Shown: one piece after another, positions 32,933 to 42,374 of the stretch
Layout: each line of letters opens with the position of its first letter
How positions within the stretch are numbered: position 1 is the stretch's first letter
Assembly (NCBI RefSeq): GCF_963676285.1
Contig: NZ_OY781063.1
Span: forward strand, 1,178,001-1,242,000
DNA from: an uncultured Sphaerochaeta sp.
GTDB lineage: Bacteria > Spirochaetota > Spirochaetia > Sphaerochaetales > Sphaerochaetaceae
Direction of reading: 5' to 3'
Length of the DNA: 64,000 nucleotides
Translations under genes and position numbers: made by a program
The notes under the pieces: generated by a model
Told to the model about the DNA's origin: nothing
Databases searched by the model: none
What the model saw: only the letters and a program-made list of their open reading frames with translations

Positions 32933-34369
32933 CTATTCTTTTACTTCTATTTCCCAGTGGCCATAGCGCTTACCGCCTTTACGTGTAAGCACATTGGCCT
33001 GTATCATGCCGGTCATAACGCGCTTAATTGTAGACAGAGAGGTTGCAAGCTGATCAGAAAGCTCACGTTGATTGATTCGGGGGTTCTTTTGTATCAGCGA
33101 AAGTATTTTTAGCTCCAAAGTGTCATCCAAAGTGTCATCCAAAGTGTCATCATGAGACTTTGGAACTTTAGTAGGACCAACCACAACGGTAGAGGCCTCA
33201 TGTAAAGGCACGATAATCCTGAAAACATCTCCTTCAGTAAAAATCGGTTCTGCTCCACTATATAACTTTGTATACTTATAGGTATTTCGCATCCCAGATC
33301 CCAACTCATCAGCTAAACCAACTTCGCGAAATACTTTTGAAATTGGAGGATTCTTAGGGAAAGGTTCGAATGATGAAGGATCCAAATTCCCGAATCCATG
33401 TGAACGATTGCTGTTTTCGGTATAAATACGATCTTTCTCAATCACCAACTTTGCCACATAGGCATTAGCATAATTCCTATGAGCTAAAGAGTTGGAAACA
33501 ATCTCTCGAAGTATCTTATCTCTTGCACTGATGCTTTGCATACCTTCGGTAACAAATAGATCATTTAAATGCTTTTGCCCAAAGGCAATCAATCGATCAT
33601 AACTTTCAAATAGGTTTGTGATTATTACATCTCTATCATCATAGCGATCTGTGTTGAAAACTCGAAATATGGCATCAGTCTTATGATGGGCTAGAGCTGA
33701 CACGATCAAGGCATCTGGTCCAAATAAGAGGATTGCAGCAAGGGTGATCCCTTCGTTCCCTGTTGAGGTATCCGTAAGAATAAGTCCAGCACTCCGAAGC
33801 ATTTCCAGATCAGTCATATATTGCCAAGGATGCTTTGGCGTACGCATACCGGACATATTGCGTGCTCGGTCTATCAAGTCATGACGTAGATCTGTGACAG
33901 AGAATATTGGAAACACCTTATTTACATAATATGTATCTTGTTTCCTTGCATATAACTGATAAACAAGACCTTCATTATCAGTGATATCTAGGTCGGAATC
34001 ATAATTCCTATCAAAGATTCTTCCACGACAACGACAAACACTTTGTGAACGAGGCACTTGTATATATATAACTGTCTTCCCTTTAAATTCATAATCTATT
34101 GGATTGATATAGAGAGGAGGGTTCAACTTGTTCCTGTTGTTGATTACAGTCACAAAATTCTTTTTCATCTGATCAACACAGTCTTTATTTACGCCAATAA
34201 TATCACCGCTGTCCTTTACACCCAGAAAGATATGACCTCCCTCTCTGTTTGAAAAAGAACAGACAGTCTCATAGACATCTGAAGTTATTTCTGTTGTGGA
34301 TTTTTTGAACTCCACAGTAAGACTTTCACCCTGTTTAATCAAAGAAAGTAAGGTATCTGGTAAAACCAT
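32933..34369 (-). CDS. Schlafen AlbA_2 / HATPase_c_4 domain protein
   Basis: A 478-residue putative transcriptional regulator. Residues about 10-130 form the AlbA_2 domain (ESLTVEFKKSTTE, VCSFSNREGGHIFLGVKDSG). The middle (about 230-375) is an ATP-binding HATPase_c_4-like region (DKILREIVSNSLAHRNY, VGLADELGSGMRNTYKYTKLY). The C-terminus (about 420-478) is a winged helix (NPRINQRELSDQLATSLSTIKRVM). Between them a DDTL unit is repeated three times, from a 12-bp tandem DNA repeat at 33118-33150. ATG 34369 is chosen because AAAGGA lies seven bases upstream; a GTG start at 34399 is adjacent to the XRE stop. The upstream XRE gene is in the same operon. Related proteins sit in defence islands. Confidence 0.85.
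   Translation of the reverse strand: MVLPDTLLSLIKQGESLTVEFKKSTTEITSDVYETVCSFSNREGGHIFLGVKDSGDIIGVNKDCVDQMKKNFVTVINNRNKLNPPLYINPIDYEFKGKTVIYIQVPRSQSVCRCRGRIFDRNYDSDLDITDNEGLVYQLYARKQDTYYVNKVFPIFSVTDLRHDLIDRARNMSGMRTPKHPWQYMTDLEMLRSAGLILTDTSTGNEGITLAAILLFGPDALIVSALAHHKTDAIFRVFNTDRYDDRDVIITNLFESYDRLIAFGQKHLNDLFVTEGMQSISARDKILREIVSNSLAHRNYANAYVAKLVIEKDRIYTENSNRSHGFGNLDPSSFEPFPKNPPISKVFREVGLADELGSGMRNTYKYTKLYSGAEPIFTEGDVFRIIVPLHEASTVVVGPTKVPKSHDDTLDDTLDDTLELKILSLIQKNPRINQRELSDQLATSLSTIKRVMTGMIQANVLTRKGGKRYGHWEIEVKE
33116..33151 (-). repeat. 12-bp tandem repeat, about three copies, in frame
   Basis: The unit AGTGTCATCCAA is repeated nearly three times in a row, giving DDTL-DDTL-DDTL in the protein. 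Because the unit is 12 bp, changes in copy number would keep the frame and only vary linker length. Confidence 0.8.
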
Positions 34370-34399
34370 AATCATATCCTTTGCCAGTGTCGAATACAC

Positions 34400-34627
34400 T
34401 TATTGCCCATTGGTTTCCGGCTTATAGTCAAATTCCAAATGGTGATGGGTACAATAATTTTTGATAACACTTAGTGTCATCTTGTTGGGCATTGTTCTTC
34501 CATTCTCCCACCGGTTCACTGTTGCATAGCTGACATCTAGTTCTGCCGCAAGATCTTGTTGAGAAATTCGTAAAGCCGTTCGAATATTCAGGATTGCTTT
34601 TGCAAAATCCATAACATTTCTACTCAT
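34400..34627 (-). CDS. XRE-family helix-turn-helix regulator
   Basis: A 75-residue DNA-binding protein. The helix-turn-helix spans about residues 10-55: FAKAILNIRTALRISQQDLA, then LDVSYATVNRWENGRTMPNK, a standard XRE/Cro fold. No other domain is present. The ATG at 34627 lies only about eight bases after the -10 box, so translation may be leaderless or begin at the internal ATG (MDFAKAIL, 34612). The AlbA_2 gene follows within the same transcript. It probably represses the pair, or guides the AlbA_2 protein to its promoter. Confidence 0.82.
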   Translation of the reverse strand: MSRNVMDFAKAILNIRTALRISQQDLAAELDVSYATVNRWENGRTMPNKMTLSVIKNYCTHHHLEFDYKPETNGQ

Positions 34628-34634
34628 ATTGCAT

Positions 34635-34662
34635 ATTATAGCATATGTTATGTATAAAACAA
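34635..34662 (-). promoter_or_regulatory. Promoter of the XRE-AlbA_2 operon
   Basis: Reading the minus strand, TTGTTT (34657-34662) is followed after 16 bases by a perfect TATAAT (34635-34640), eight bases before the XRE start codon. Confidence 0.6.
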
Positions 34663-34853
34663 ACTGGCAACAGTGACTATTCCATCAGTTATAGGACATG
34701 ATTACAAGACTTTGGATGGTAATCCGAGGCAATCTAGGTTTGAGATCTGCACTAGAAAGCACTTGGGTTATCCAGATCCAACATGGACTTCACCAGCCTA
34801 GCTCTTGCCTGACGGAACAGCCTAATGCTCTTAGTTGAGACCTGCAAAAACCC

Positions 34854-35981
34854 TCAACCACCAATCGGACGTAGCACAGGAATCGGCTGCCAAGTGATAA
34901 AGGGAGTGACCCTTCGCTTGTACCGGCCAAGTTCCTTGTAATGCATTACCTCAAATACATCCTCATCCTTCCTGAATCGTTGGTTTGCACGATGAAACCA
35001 AACATATTCAGGTATGATTCCAATATTATCCTGGGCAAGGAGTCTTTTTCTGACAGACTCAGGATTTGTAATCGTAATAGGAAGACCTGCCTCATGGATA
35101 GCAAGCAACATACGCAGTGTCTCTTCCATTCTCCCCAGCGATTCTCCACTCAATTGGATGACATACCCCTCTTCCCTGTACATTGGGCGGTACACAGCGA
35201 GAGAAATGTGTGTGGTATTTCCTCCTCGTTTAATCTCCCATGGGTGTCCTCCCATGGACCGCAAGGGGTGTTTATTATCAATCCAATCGGCGAATTCCTC
35301 CGGGGAGTCTCCATCAATCTTGAGCAGACCCTCATCACGGCCATCAGCAAATTGACGATATAGTTCCCTACCTGATAGGGAGGCATCTATTACTTCATCG
35401 TCCCTCTTGGCTGCAAGATATGCAATTTTGCAGTAAGCAAAGTACTCGTTGGCGGTGAATGTTTTCACTTCTGCATCTGCCTGCTTATGGAAATAGAGAG
35501 ATTCAACAAGGTCCACTATTTTCTTCGTCTTGTCCAAACCAATTGCTTCATCTAGACGATAAGCATCCGGAAAGGCCGACCGAATGACCGCATGAGGAGC
35601 AATCCCCTGTCGTAATTCCAGGGGATACTCTCTCTGAATACGCTTATTTGCTGCCACCCAATCCTTTTTGACCAGCTGCAACCAAGCACGGGCAGCATTC
35701 AGATAGGTGATCCAAACTTTGGTATCCGGATACTCACGCGGTATCTCCAGAGGCTTGATATCACTACGGTCTTCGAACTCGTAGCCACCCTGCTTGCCAC
35801 TCATATCAACGAGAGCGATATGCTTACGATAGGAAACAACTCTGATTAGATGCCAAGAACCATTCTGGTCAGGAAACGGTATCTCCCAGATATGATCAAG
35901 AGCACTTATTGAGTAATGAAATGACTGAATTTCGTCAACAAAACAGAGAATCATATGGTCAAGCGTAGCCTTTTCATCCAT
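34854..35981 (-). CDS. Hypothetical protein of unknown function (375 aa)
   Basis: I do not recognise this family. The protein is soluble, without signal peptide or membrane spans, and mixed alpha/beta. Its best-conserved-looking stretch is near the C-terminus: MGGHPWEIKRGGNTTHISLAV, GYVIQLSGESLGRMEETLRM, AGLPITITNPESVRKRLLA and DNIGIIPEYVWFHRA. The central part (DANEYFAYCKIAYLAAKRDD-like region) is helical. ATG 35981 is chosen because AGGAG precedes it by nine bases; the in-frame TTG 35987 lies in the spacer. It stands alone between the XRE-AlbA_2 operon and an FAD oxidoreductase, in a region rich in defence-type genes. No function is proposed. Confidence 0.65.
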   Translation of the reverse strand: MDEKATLDHMILCFVDEIQSFHYSISALDHIWEIPFPDQNGSWHLIRVVSYRKHIALVDMSGKQGGYEFEDRSDIKPLEIPREYPDTKVWITYLNAARAWLQLVKKDWVAANKRIQREYPLELRQGIAPHAVIRSAFPDAYRLDEAIGLDKTKKIVDLVESLYFHKQADAEVKTFTANEYFAYCKIAYLAAKRDDEVIDASLSGRELYRQFADGRDEGLLKIDGDSPEEFADWIDNKHPLRSMGGHPWEIKRGGNTTHISLAVYRPMYREEGYVIQLSGESLGRMEETLRMLLAIHEAGLPITITNPESVRKRLLAQDNIGIIPEYVWFHRANQRFRKDEDVFEVMHYKELGRYKRRVTPFITWQPIPVLRPIGG

Positions 35982-36306
35982 GGGCAATTACTCCTTTACA
36001 AGGAAATGTATGTAAGAATAACTCTACCCTCTTGTATGTATAATGATATGTCAACCTTATTTTTATACAAGAACAAAGATTAGTGATTTATATGCAATCC
36101 TATAAGACCATACTCATGCAGCTCTACCTTCATGGAGCAAAGCCTCTTGGTCTCGTGGATGGATGAAAACACATTTCCAATTATTCGTCATGGCAGCATG
36201 CAGGCTTACCATGCTGAGACAGCATCTCTGTTTCTCAGAGTCTGTCTGCTACTGCTCATATATGAACAAGAAAGAGATTCCTGGGATATGATCAATCAGA
36301 TCATGC
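35982..36306. other. Intergenic stretch, about 325 bp
   Basis: AT-rich, between a leftward gene start and the end of the next leftward gene. A rightward frame at 36132-36350 has no ribosome site and runs into the antisense of the FAD enzyme. No hairpin with T-run was found. Confidence 0.5.
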
Positions 36307-37899
36307 TCATCTGGTATGCACCAAGTCTGCTGCCATCCTTGCGGTCATGATACACGTAGGAAGACCAGCCGGACTGACCGTCCACTGCCCTGCACGATAG
36401 ACATCAGGGATGGGGGTAAGCACAGCCTTCTTCATATTGAGCATACCAGCCTCTATGGGAATATCCTGCTCAAATGACCAGCCGACAATGGCGCCTTCAC
36501 TGCTGTGAATATTTCTCTCAATGCTCAGAGGACTCGCTGTAAACGAGAAAATGATATGTTCTTCCAGCTGTGGATAGACCGAAGCAGAAAGGGAGGCAAT
36601 CATCATCTCCTTGATACGACTTTCAAACTCCTCATACCAACGACCTTCTTCAATCCTCCGTGTGAGTTCATAGTCAAAGAGAAAACTGACAATGAGGCCA
36701 CTCTTTCCCTCTGGTGCTACACTACTGTCATTAAGTACAGGGATTGCAATCTCATAGGTATTCAAGCGACAGAATGCAGAGAGCCAGGTATAGAAGGCTT
36801 CTCTGTCCAGTTCCTCCCATCCTTCCAGTATGGTAGCAAGCTCAGAGTGGTTGAGTTCGCCAAGGCCTTGCTTTGACGGGGTATAGAAGAAATGTCCCTC
36901 TGAAATTCCTGCAAAGTACGAAGGAGGCAAGTCTACTGCAAGGAAGAGTGTAAATACTGACTCCGCCCCATGGCTGGAGAGCACCTTCTCTTGCTCTCTG
37001 GCAATTCCTCTCTTCTCCTCCTCAGTAAAACCCTCGAAGGAGACCATCCGATAGAGATGCTTCAGATCGGCACACCAGATGAGTTTGTCGTAGCTGTACT
37101 CATTCCCCTTCCCATCGGTGAGCGTCTTGCCGAATGCATCCACATGAGTCACCTCAGTCTCCGTCCTCACCTCTGAGCCAAGTGCCACAAGGCGCTCAGT
37201 CAAAGCCTTGGGGATACTGCCTACCCCTCCCTTTGGATAGAAGTAATCAGGATAGAGGGAGAAGTAACTCATGGCGAAGAAGGCAGGAGTCTTTTTGAAG
37301 AAGTGCTGGGAGACAATGTCGATGAGGGCTTTATTCTCAAGAAGGCCAGAAAGGAACTGCTCCATTGGCATTCTCATGCGCATGATCGCTGCCCCGGTTG
37401 CGAGGAAGCGCATAAACCAGAGAGGAAACGTAGTGAGATAGTAAGGAAGATTCCGCTTTGCATCCTTGAAGAATGGACTGTCACTCCCAAAGAGAACCTG
37501 CATATACACATCGAACTTTCCAATGACCTTGATGACCTTATCTACATCATCCCTGCTCTCAGGATAGAGCTCCAGAAGAAGATTCCTATAGGCTTCCAAG
37601 CTATCCTTGGAATTTGCATTGATGATCTTATCCTCAACCCCGAGAGAAACATTGCTTGGCAGAAGAGGAAGATCAATCTCCAACTCCTGTAGCATGGGCT
37701 TGAGCATGCCGGCATTCTCCAGGGCTCTCACTCCCCCATCGAAGAGGAACCCCTCTCGGGTGAAGGAGTTCACCAGCCCTCCAGGTACCTTCCCCTTCTC
37801 CAGAAGTAAGACTGAGTGGCCTCTCATGGCGAGGGAGGTTGCTGCAGTCAGTCCAGAAATTCCTGCACCAACGATGATGATATCTCTATGTTCAGCCAT
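36307..37899 (-). CDS. FAD-dependent oxidoreductase, phytoene-desaturase/CrtI-like
   Basis: A 530-residue flavoprotein of the phytoene desaturase/carotene isomerase superfamily. The FAD-binding Rossmann motif is IIIVGAGISGLTAATSLAMRG, then LLLEKGKVPGGL (glutamate that holds the ribose). The GG-doublet FDGGVRAL follows. The C-terminal FAD motif is VYRAGQWTVSPAGLPTCIMTAR. The centre (about 130-260) is the lipid or polyene-binding part. No other carotenoid genes are nearby, so a related role (isoprenoid, lipid or all-trans-retinol saturase-like) is possible. The ATG follows GGGGG with a spacer of about ten bases. It is monocistronic as far as can be seen. Confidence 0.82.
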   Translation of the reverse strand: MAEHRDIIIVGAGISGLTAATSLAMRGHSVLLLEKGKVPGGLVNSFTREGFLFDGGVRALENAGMLKPMLQELEIDLPLLPSNVSLGVEDKIINANSKDSLEAYRNLLLELYPESRDDVDKVIKVIGKFDVYMQVLFGSDSPFFKDAKRNLPYYLTTFPLWFMRFLATGAAIMRMRMPMEQFLSGLLENKALIDIVSQHFFKKTPAFFAMSYFSLYPDYFYPKGGVGSIPKALTERLVALGSEVRTETEVTHVDAFGKTLTDGKGNEYSYDKLIWCADLKHLYRMVSFEGFTEEEKRGIAREQEKVLSSHGAESVFTLFLAVDLPPSYFAGISEGHFFYTPSKQGLGELNHSELATILEGWEELDREAFYTWLSAFCRLNTYEIAIPVLNDSSVAPEGKSGLIVSFLFDYELTRRIEEGRWYEEFESRIKEMMIASLSASVYPQLEEHIIFSFTASPLSIERNIHSSEGAIVGWSFEQDIPIEAGMLNMKKAVLTPIPDVYRAGQWTVSPAGLPTCIMTARMAADLVHTR

Positions 37900-38134
37900 C
37901 TGGGAGTACCCCCTATGAACAAGTACTGGTAATGGAAATCAGTATACCATGGTAGATTCAAATTTGGGGTATTGGTTGTTGGAAACAATTTTCCTGTGCT
38001 TGCTAGATCAGTCAGGTCAATGAAAGAAAAAAATGAAGTTTCAGGTTTCTTGCTAGCTACGCTGCCTAATATGGAAAAGTTGGGTGGAATCTGTTACTAC
38101 TTTCCCATCCCCTTTCAGCTTCCAGGAGGATTGT

Positions 38135-38683
38135 ATGAAATGCTATGAAACAGAACGATTATATCTGAAAACCGTTACCATCTCTGATTTGAAAAGATTC
38201 CAAGCATTTCTCCTGAAGAATAGAACGTTCCTTTCTCCGTGGGAGCCGCTTCGCGATGATTCCTACTACAGCGAAGAAGCAATCCTCCAGAGGATCGAGC
38301 AGGAAATCCTCCTCGACTCCCAAGAGCAGCAACTGAGCCTCTATCTCACAAGAAAGGGAGAAGAGAGAATCATTGGGAATGTCACCTTGTCAAATATTGT
38401 ACGTGGACCATTCCAGTCATGTTTTCTTGGATACAAATTGGATGAAGAAGCCACCGGCCACGGATTCATGAGTGAAGCAGTTGCTAAAGTAGTAGAAATT
38501 GCCTTCAACGACCTCCGCCTTCATCGCATTGAAGCGAACATTATGCCCAGGAATAAGAGGTCAATTCAGGTTGTGAAGAAGAACGGATTCTTCTATGAGG
38601 GAGTAAGCAAGAACTACCTAAAGATCAATGGGAAGTGGGAAGACCATGCCCACTATGTATTGTTGAATGAGGGATTGGAATAG
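38135..38683 (+). CDS. GNAT acetyltransferase, RimJ/RimL type
   Basis: A 182-residue acetyltransferase of the Acetyltransf_3 class. It starts YETERLYLKTVTISDLKRFQ; the acetyl-CoA loop region is LDEEATGHGFMSEAVAKVVEIAF (Q/R-x-x-G-x-G/A variant G-H-G-F). The typical end of RimJ/RimL proteins is seen: LHRIEANIMPRNKRSIQVVKK, GFFYEGVSKNYLKINGKWEDH. It acetylates N-terminal amines of ribosomal proteins or small amines; the substrate is unknown. ATG 38135 follows AGGAGG with a six-base spacer; the longer frame from 38084 was rejected for lack of a ribosome site. Confidence 0.87.
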   Translation: MKCYETERLYLKTVTISDLKRFQAFLLKNRTFLSPWEPLRDDSYYSEEAILQRIEQEILLDSQEQQLSLYLTRKGEERIIGNVTLSNIVRGPFQSCFLGYKLDEEATGHGFMSEAVAKVVEIAFNDLRLHRIEANIMPRNKRSIQVVKKNGFFYEGVSKNYLKINGKWEDHAHYVLLNEGLE

Positions 38684-38949
38684 TACAAGAAAGGCCCCTT
38701 TTGGAGAGCACCAGATATACTTCTACGATACTAGTTGTAAAGGATCTCCTTTACAGAACAAGCAAACGTTATACTTCTTGAATTCCCATCCATGCATACA
38801 AGGGGCTTTCATCATTGCCTCGAGTTTCAACTTGCACGAACATATAATTATGTGTATAGTGATAGTTGTTTTCATATATGTGTCCCAAAAATAAGTATAT
38901 CTGTCCATAGATAATTATGAAGAGTTCTGTATGAGCAGGAATAAATACA

Positions 38950-39993
38950 ATGAAAAAGAAGAATGTAATCAACTTGATAAAGTATTATACCGAAAGAAAT
39001 GATGGAGCTTTCCGTGATGAAGCATATGAGATAGCTGTAGATTTCAACAGGAACAACGATAGTGAACTTGGTGACTATATCATGGCATTATTATCTGACA
39101 AGAATACCTTTGTACCACAAGTGCTGAATGGGAAATTGGACTATCTTAGAAAGCTTGAATGTCCACCTACTACGCTACCACTCCCAGAATGCATCAAGGA
39201 TGAACTGATGGGTATTGTCAATGCTGTCAGCTATGGCGCAGGGGTTAATAAGTTTTTGTTTCAAGGAGCCCCAGGAACCGGGAAAACAGAAAGTGCAAAG
39301 CAGCTCGCCCGAATTCTAAACCGACAACTCTTTATAGTAGATTTTGATTTGCTCGTAGACAGCAAGATGGGACAAACTTCGAAAAATATCTCAGAGCTGT
39401 TTGCTGAAATTAATAATGTTCCCTATCCAGAACAAATCATTATCCTCTTCGATGAACTGGATTCAATTGCTCTTGATAGAACCAGTATACGTGATTTACG
39501 AGAGATGGGCAGGGCTACATCCGCTGTGTTGAAAGGACTTGATAATCTTAGCAATCGAATCGTATTACTAGCAACGACAAATTTGTATGAATCATTTGAC
39601 AAGGCTCTCATCCGTCGATTTGACAAAGTTATTGATTTTGCTCGTTACACAAATGCGGACCTAAGAGAAATCGCAGAGACTATTCTTGAGGATCTCTTGC
39701 AGCAATTCAAGTTCAAAGGAAGGAATATTCGGCTGTTTAGGAAAATCATTGCGCTGATGGACCCTCTTCCCTATCCGGGCGAATTGAAGAATCTCATTAA
39801 AACTGCCATAGCATTCAGCAACCCCCATGAGGATTTCGACTATCTTGCACGATTATTTAAACAGGTAAAACCAGGATTTACAGGAGATTATAATGAGCTC
39901 AAAATGATGGGGTTCTCTGTACGTGATATAGAAATCCTTACAAAAGTATCGAAGAGCCAAGTATCACGTGAACTACTGGGAGTTACGCGATGA
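38950..39993 (+). CDS. AAA ATPase paired with a subtilase
   Basis: A 347-residue AAA+ ATPase. Walker A is GAPGTGKT (106-113), Walker B IILFDELD (164-171), sensor 1 is N211 in LLATTN, and R222/R223 in ALIRRFD give the arginine finger. The C-terminal end (GFSVRDIEILTKVSKSQVSRELL) resembles a helix-turn-helix. This is the FtsH/spastin-like classic clade arrangement. The stop overlaps the subtilase start (ATGA), so ATPase and protease are coupled. ATPase-subtilase pairs of this kind have been reported as candidate phage-defence modules; from memory some are named IteA/IteS, but I cannot confirm that this is the same family. The unit is AT-richer than the sugar operons. Confidence 0.85.
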   Translation: MKKKNVINLIKYYTERNDGAFRDEAYEIAVDFNRNNDSELGDYIMALLSDKNTFVPQVLNGKLDYLRKLECPPTTLPLPECIKDELMGIVNAVSYGAGVNKFLFQGAPGTGKTESAKQLARILNRQLFIVDFDLLVDSKMGQTSKNISELFAEINNVPYPEQIIILFDELDSIALDRTSIRDLREMGRATSAVLKGLDNLSNRIVLLATTNLYESFDKALIRRFDKVIDFARYTNADLREIAETILEDLLQQFKFKGRNIRLFRKIIALMDPLPYPGELKNLIKTAIAFSNPHEDFDYLARLFKQVKPGFTGDYNELKMMGFSVRDIEILTKVSKSQVSRELLGVTR

Positions 39994-42287
39994 ACAAAAT
40001 TCTGGAACTAAAAGGAACATTCAACCACGCTCCCAACCCAGGCCGTCCAGGACCTGCTACGCTCCCCGCAAGATCTAGCGTCGCTGTCTCAGATACCAAG
40101 AGACTGGCTCAGTCTCTTGAAGAGGTGTACCGCTATTGGAGAGAAAGCCCCAGTCCGTTCAAACCACTTGTCTCCATCTACTACAAAGATATCGTAGCAA
40201 AAAGTAATAGGATGGGTAAAATCCTTTCCAATGGATCAGAATCACCCAGCAGGACTATTGTAGGTGCCAAATTTACCGAAACCACTCCCCCCAAACATAT
40301 CTTTACGCATTGTGTGAATATTCACACCATCGAGCGCGGGTTGGAAAAACTTCTGCAAGTTTCTCAATTACTAGCAGAGGAATTCAACAACACAATCACT
40401 GCTGAAGAGATGGATATCTTGAACAATAATGAACAAAGACTCAAGAGAAAGCTTTCAAGAGAAGAGATTTCCTGGAAAACCCAGAAAGGACGAGCAATCA
40501 CTGCACATGGCCTAAGCAAGTCTGCCTTTTGTTTGATTTTGAAAGATGCTTGGTACATTGATTTCTTTAACGTTGAAGAACGAACTATGTCCATTTCGGG
40601 GAGTCAAATTATCACGCTTTACGATACCGGTATAAATCGGGAAAAAATTCTTAAGAATCTTGGATTGCAACGAGAACCCATCAGAATCCTGGACGATCTT
40701 ACCTGGATGGTAACTCCCGAACAATATCATAAGATTATTAGCAAAGCCCCCTATCTTGTTGCCATGACAGTCTCCGATTTTGGAAGAATTGATGCACGTT
40801 CTCTTGATGGGACAAGACCCCTTTCATCAGAATTCTCTATCCCTGAGCCTACTAATGAACCAGTAATTGGCGCCATCGACACGCTCTTCGACCAATCCTC
40901 ATATTTCTCTTCATGGGTGGAGTATCACTGTATGATATCCCCTGATCTTATTGAAGATGAAGATTACGCGCACGGAACCGCTGTCTCATCCATCCTTGTC
41001 GATGGACCTACTCTCAATGAGCATCTTGATGATGGATGTGGCCGTTTTCGTGTCCGCCACTTTGGCGTTGCCAAGCATACACGAAACAGTTCTGCCTATC
41101 TGATGAAAGCAATACGTTCTATCGTAGAAACGAACAGAGATATTAAGGTATGGAACATATCCCTCGGATCACATTTGGAAACTGACCAGAATTTCATCTC
41201 TCCTGAAGCAGCACTCCTTGATGAGCTCCAATTCTTGTATGACATCATTTTCGTGGTAGCCGGCACAAATAATAGAAATCGTCATGTAGATCGTCCAAGA
41301 ATTGGTTCTCCTGCCGATTCAGTCAACTCGGTTGTGGTCAATGCAGTGACTCTGGCAGGAAATCCTGTGGAATATGCTCGCCAGGGACCTGCATTACATT
41401 TTTTCAACAAACCAGATGTCGCTGTATTTGGAGGAGACAGCCAAGATGGCATGATAGTCTACTCAAACCGTGGAAGGGTGAAGGAATTGGGTACTTCATT
41501 TGCAGCTCCTTGGATCACCCGAAAATTGGCCTATCTCATACATGTAATGGGATTCCCAAGAGAGATTGCCAAAGCATTACTACTTGATTCTGCCGCAGGC
41601 TGGAAGGTCGATTCAAACAATCAGAATTTGATCGGCTTCGGTGTTGTTCCAACCAAGATACAAGATATTTTGACTTCTCCAAATGAAGAAATACGTTTTG
41701 TAGTACACGGGGTGGTGGAAGCATATGAAACCTATGCGTATACCATTCCAGTTCCCCTTAGCAAAGGCCAGTTCCCCTATATTGCAAAAGCCACACTCTG
41801 TTATTTCCCAAAATGTTCCCGTTCTCAAGGAGTTGACTATACTGATACCGAAATGGACATACATCTGGGAAGATTAAAAAAAGAGGGCAAGATCAAGGCA
41901 ATAAACAATAATGCTCAGGGAGATGACGAAGCCCATTGTCTATTTGAAAAGGAAGTACGACGGGATTACCGGAAATGGGATCCTGTGAAACATATTCATG
42001 AAGAAAAGAAGGCCCGAAACCGTCCCAGAATACGACTTAGCGAATCGTCACCCAATTGGGGTATCAGCATCAAGACCAAGGAACGTTTGGAAAGCAAGTC
42101 AGGCAAAGGCTTACATTTCGGTGTTGTAATCACACTACATGAAATCACGGGAGTAAACCGAATTGCTGAATTCATGCAGCTTTGTCGTGCAAACAACTGG
42201 TTTGTCAATGAAGTTGATATCCATGCCAGGATTGAAATTCATGAGAAAGCTGAAGCAGAAGTGGAATTTGATGAGGATGAAATGTAA
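39990..42287 (+). CDS. S8 subtilisin-like protease of a AAA-subtilase module
   Basis: A 765-residue serine protease. The catalytic triad is D297 (GAIDTLFD), H328 (HGTAVSS) and S503 (GTSFAAPW); oxyanion residue is likely in VVAGTNNRNRH. There is no signal peptide, so it acts inside the cell, unlike most subtilases. Residues 1-280 precede the catalytic domain and may be an inhibitory or sensing part; residues about 545-765 form a C-terminal beta-rich domain ending in an acidic tail (EAEVEFDEDEM). It is translated from the ATGA overlap with the AAA gene. A model in which the ATPase senses infection and feeds or unlocks the protease is inferred, not shown. Confidence 0.88.
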   Translation: MNKILELKGTFNHAPNPGRPGPATLPARSSVAVSDTKRLAQSLEEVYRYWRESPSPFKPLVSIYYKDIVAKSNRMGKILSNGSESPSRTIVGAKFTETTPPKHIFTHCVNIHTIERGLEKLLQVSQLLAEEFNNTITAEEMDILNNNEQRLKRKLSREEISWKTQKGRAITAHGLSKSAFCLILKDAWYIDFFNVEERTMSISGSQIITLYDTGINREKILKNLGLQREPIRILDDLTWMVTPEQYHKIISKAPYLVAMTVSDFGRIDARSLDGTRPLSSEFSIPEPTNEPVIGAIDTLFDQSSYFSSWVEYHCMISPDLIEDEDYAHGTAVSSILVDGPTLNEHLDDGCGRFRVRHFGVAKHTRNSSAYLMKAIRSIVETNRDIKVWNISLGSHLETDQNFISPEAALLDELQFLYDIIFVVAGTNNRNRHVDRPRIGSPADSVNSVVVNAVTLAGNPVEYARQGPALHFFNKPDVAVFGGDSQDGMIVYSNRGRVKELGTSFAAPWITRKLAYLIHVMGFPREIAKALLLDSAAGWKVDSNNQNLIGFGVVPTKIQDILTSPNEEIRFVVHGVVEAYETYAYTIPVPLSKGQFPYIAKATLCYFPKCSRSQGVDYTDTEMDIHLGRLKKEGKIKAINNNAQGDDEAHCLFEKEVRRDYRKWDPVKHIHEEKKARNRPRIRLSESSPNWGISIKTKERLESKSGKGLHFGVVITLHEITGVNRIAEFMQLCRANNWFVNEVDIHARIEIHEKAEAEVEFDEDEM

Positions 42288-42332
42288 GAAGATGCATTCT
42301 TACATAACACAAACCCTGACCAGGAATAGGAA

Positions 42333-42363
42333 GCAAGGCAGAAAATAAAAATCCCTGCCTTGC
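42333..42363. terminator. Bidirectional terminator between convergent genes
   Basis: GCAAGGCAG (42333-42341) pairs perfectly with CTGCCTTGC (42355-42363). It separates the rightward subtilase from the leftward DUF4914 gene. The A-rich loop is 13 bases. Confidence 0.6.
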
Positions 42364-42374
42364 CCCACATACCA

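Noticed and set aside
36132..36350. 72-codon rightward frame
   Set aside because: No ribosome site, and its 3' part is antisense to the FAD oxidoreductase gene.
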